In this document: positions 13,964 to 15,117 of the stretch, piece by piece | Position numbering within the stretch: position 1 is the first letter of the stretch | Layout of the letters: the number at the start of each line of letters is the position of its first letter | NCBI GenBank assembly: GCA_047972135.1 | Contig: JBKEAJ010000064.1 | Coordinates: forward strand, 1-15,117 | Source: JBKEAJ01 sp047972135 | Lineage (GTDB): Bacteria; Bacteroidota; Bacteroidia; Bacteroidales; Prolixibacteraceae | DNA length: 15,117 nt | Direction: 5' to 3' | Notes under the pieces: generated by a model | The model's database searches: none | What the model was told of the DNA's origin: nothing | The model's input: only the letters and a program-made list of their open reading frames with translations | Position numbers and translations under genes: made by a program

Positions 13964-15117
13964 ATGAAACGTATATTTACATTACTCCTAGTGTCTCTGT
14001 GTTTAGTTTTAAATGCAAGGTCCCAAACAATCGAAAGCGTAAAGAAACTTAATTCTACTGATGTTGAGCTTTCTTTGTCGGGTGGGCAGACTATGATTTT
14101 CTCGTTCTATGATGACAATATTTTCCGTATATTTCAGGATAATTCGGGAGGAATACTAAGAGACCCTGAGGCTGAGCCTGCGGCTCAGATACTTGTCGAT
14201 AATCCCAAGAGAGCTGTGTCGAGTCTTTCTGTAAGCGATGTTGGAGGCTCTGTTGTTATTGCGACGAGCAAAATAAAGCTGACATTAGACAAGGCTACAA
14301 GTCTATTCAAAGTTGTAAATCTACAAACAAATAAGGTAGTTGTCGAGGAGCTTGCGCCGATACTTTTTGAGAAAAATAAGGTGAGTCTAAGCCTCAAAGA
14401 GAGTGCAGATGAGTATTTTTACGGTGGAGGAGTGCAGAACGGGCGTTTTTCGCATAAGGGGAAAGCTATCGCCATCGAAAATCAGAATAGCTGGACTGAC
14501 GGCGGTGTGGCTTCGCCTGCTCCTTTTTATTGGTCGACAGGAGGTTACGGCTTCATGTATTATACCTTCAAAAAAGGGAAATATGATTTTGGCAGTGCCG
14601 AAAAAGGACATGTAAGTCTTTTGCACGAAACTGATTATCTTGATGTTTTCTTTATGATAAGCGATGGAGCTGTTGCCTTGTTGAATGATTACTATCAGCT
14701 TACGGGGCATCCGATTTTACTGCCGAAATTTGGTTTTTATGAGGGACACTTAAATGCTTATAATAGAGATTATTGGAAAGAGGACGAAAAAGGAATTTTG
14801 TTTGAGGACGGCAAGCGTTATAAGGAAAGTCAGAAGGACGACAGCGGCATAAAGGAGTCCTTGAATGGCGAAAAGGACAATTATCAGTTTTCTGCCCGGG
14901 CAGTGATAGACAGATATAAGGCACATGATATGCCGCTTGGCTGGCTCTTGCCAAACGATGGCTACGGAGCGGGTTATGGACAGACTGGCACGCTCGATGG
15001 GAATATTGCAAATCTGAAAAGCCTTGCCGATTATGCTCACGAGAATGGAGTAGAGATAGGGCTGTGGACGCAGTCGGACTTGCACCCCAAGGAGGGCGTT
15101 GAGGCATTGTTGCAGCG
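13964..15117 (+). CDS. GH31 family glycosidase, N-terminal part (runs off window)
   Basis: The first 384 residues are present. A signal peptide (MKRIFTLLLVSLCLVLNARS, cut before Gln21) sends it to the periplasm. Residues about 30-250 are the N-terminal beta-sandwich of GH31, with YFYGGGVQNGRFSHKG (151-166) and PAPFYWSTGGYGFMYYT (185-201). The TIM barrel begins FGFYEGHLNAYNRDYW (256-271); PLGWLLPNDGYGAGYG (324-339) is the strand expected to hold the nucleophile Asp, followed by VEIGLWTQSDLHP (363-375). The LPNDGYG form differs from the WxDM motif of ordinary alpha-glucosidases and resembles GH31 groups acting on alpha-GalNAc or alpha-Gal, as I recall them. Substrate is therefore open. It stands 136 bp after the PCMD gene with its own -7 box. 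Confidence 0.88.
   Translation, partial: MKRIFTLLLVSLCLVLNARSQTIESVKKLNSTDVELSLSGGQTMIFSFYDDNIFRIFQDNSGGILRDPEAEPAAQILVDNPKRAVSSLSVSDVGGSVVIATSKIKLTLDKATSLFKVVNLQTNKVVVEELAPILFEKNKVSLSLKESADEYFYGGGVQNGRFSHKGKAIAIENQNSWTDGGVASPAPFYWSTGGYGFMYYTFKKGKYDFGSAEKGHVSLLHETDYLDVFFMISDGAVALLNDYYQLTGHPILLPKFGFYEGHLNAYNRDYWKEDEKGILFEDGKRYKESQKDDSGIKESLNGEKDNYQFSARAVIDRYKAHDMPLGWLLPNDGYGAGYGQTGTLDGNIANLKSLADYAHENGVEIGLWTQSDLHPKEGVEALLQ

Noticed and set aside
14700..15107. Open minus-strand frames opposite the GH31 gene
   Set aside because: They lie fully inside a well-supported GH31 coding region and show low-plausibility composition.

Overview
The window reads as a chromosomal segment of a Bacteroidota bacterium, most likely order Bacteroidales. 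The signs are the Bacteroidetes-type promoters (TTTG, about 20 bp, TAnnTTTG), almost no Shine-Dalgarno sequences, a metal-dependent KdsA, lipoprotein sulfatases, a PCMD-type lipoprotein and a GH31 enzyme. I see no tRNA, rRNA, CRISPR array, integrase or insertion sequence.

Layout. Positions 1-2451 (minus strand) hold the 5' part of one lipoprotein sulfatase, a ruined YefM/YoeB-type toxin-antitoxin pair, and a complete second sulfatase. Positions 2583-3646 hold a GC-rich palindromic repeat, kdsA (Kdo synthesis for lipid A/LPS) and its promoter and leader, with a short reading frame that ends on the kdsA start codon. Positions 3669-5499 (plus) hold hisS overlapping a YhbP/UPF0306 flavin-fold gene. 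Positions 5525-6827 (minus) hold an HD-domain hydrolase gene overlapped by a conserved-looking hypothetical gene. Positions 6881-7643 (plus) are a self-contained peroxiredoxin unit with promoter and terminator.

Positions 7686-10148 carry polyphosphate kinase joined in frame to a complete ArsC-type arsenate reductase. The joint contains an A AAA AAG heptamer in the correct frame for -1 slippage, and the -1 frame ends almost at once. This arrangement, resembling the dnaX recoding site, is the most striking signal in the window. Positions 10202-11923 hold an ABC/AAA-type ATPase and a DUF4276 Toprim-like partner, which look like a two-gene defence module behind ppk. Positions 11984-15117 hold a beta-barrel-like outer membrane protein, a PCMD lipoprotein and the 5' part of a GH31 glycosidase, a small glycan-use locus.

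How the parts work together. The flanks (sulfatases on the left; barrel, PCMD lipoprotein and GH31 on the right) suggest use of sulfated or host-type glycans at the cell surface. The middle holds housekeeping genes (kdsA, hisS, prx, ppk) with accessory cargo between them. Three sites (yoeB, the kdsA leader and the ppk-arsC joint) would change reading frame on gain of one A in an A-run. Several other A6/A7 runs in intact genes are in frame, so a uniform sequencing error does not explain everything, but each site needs confirmation from reads.
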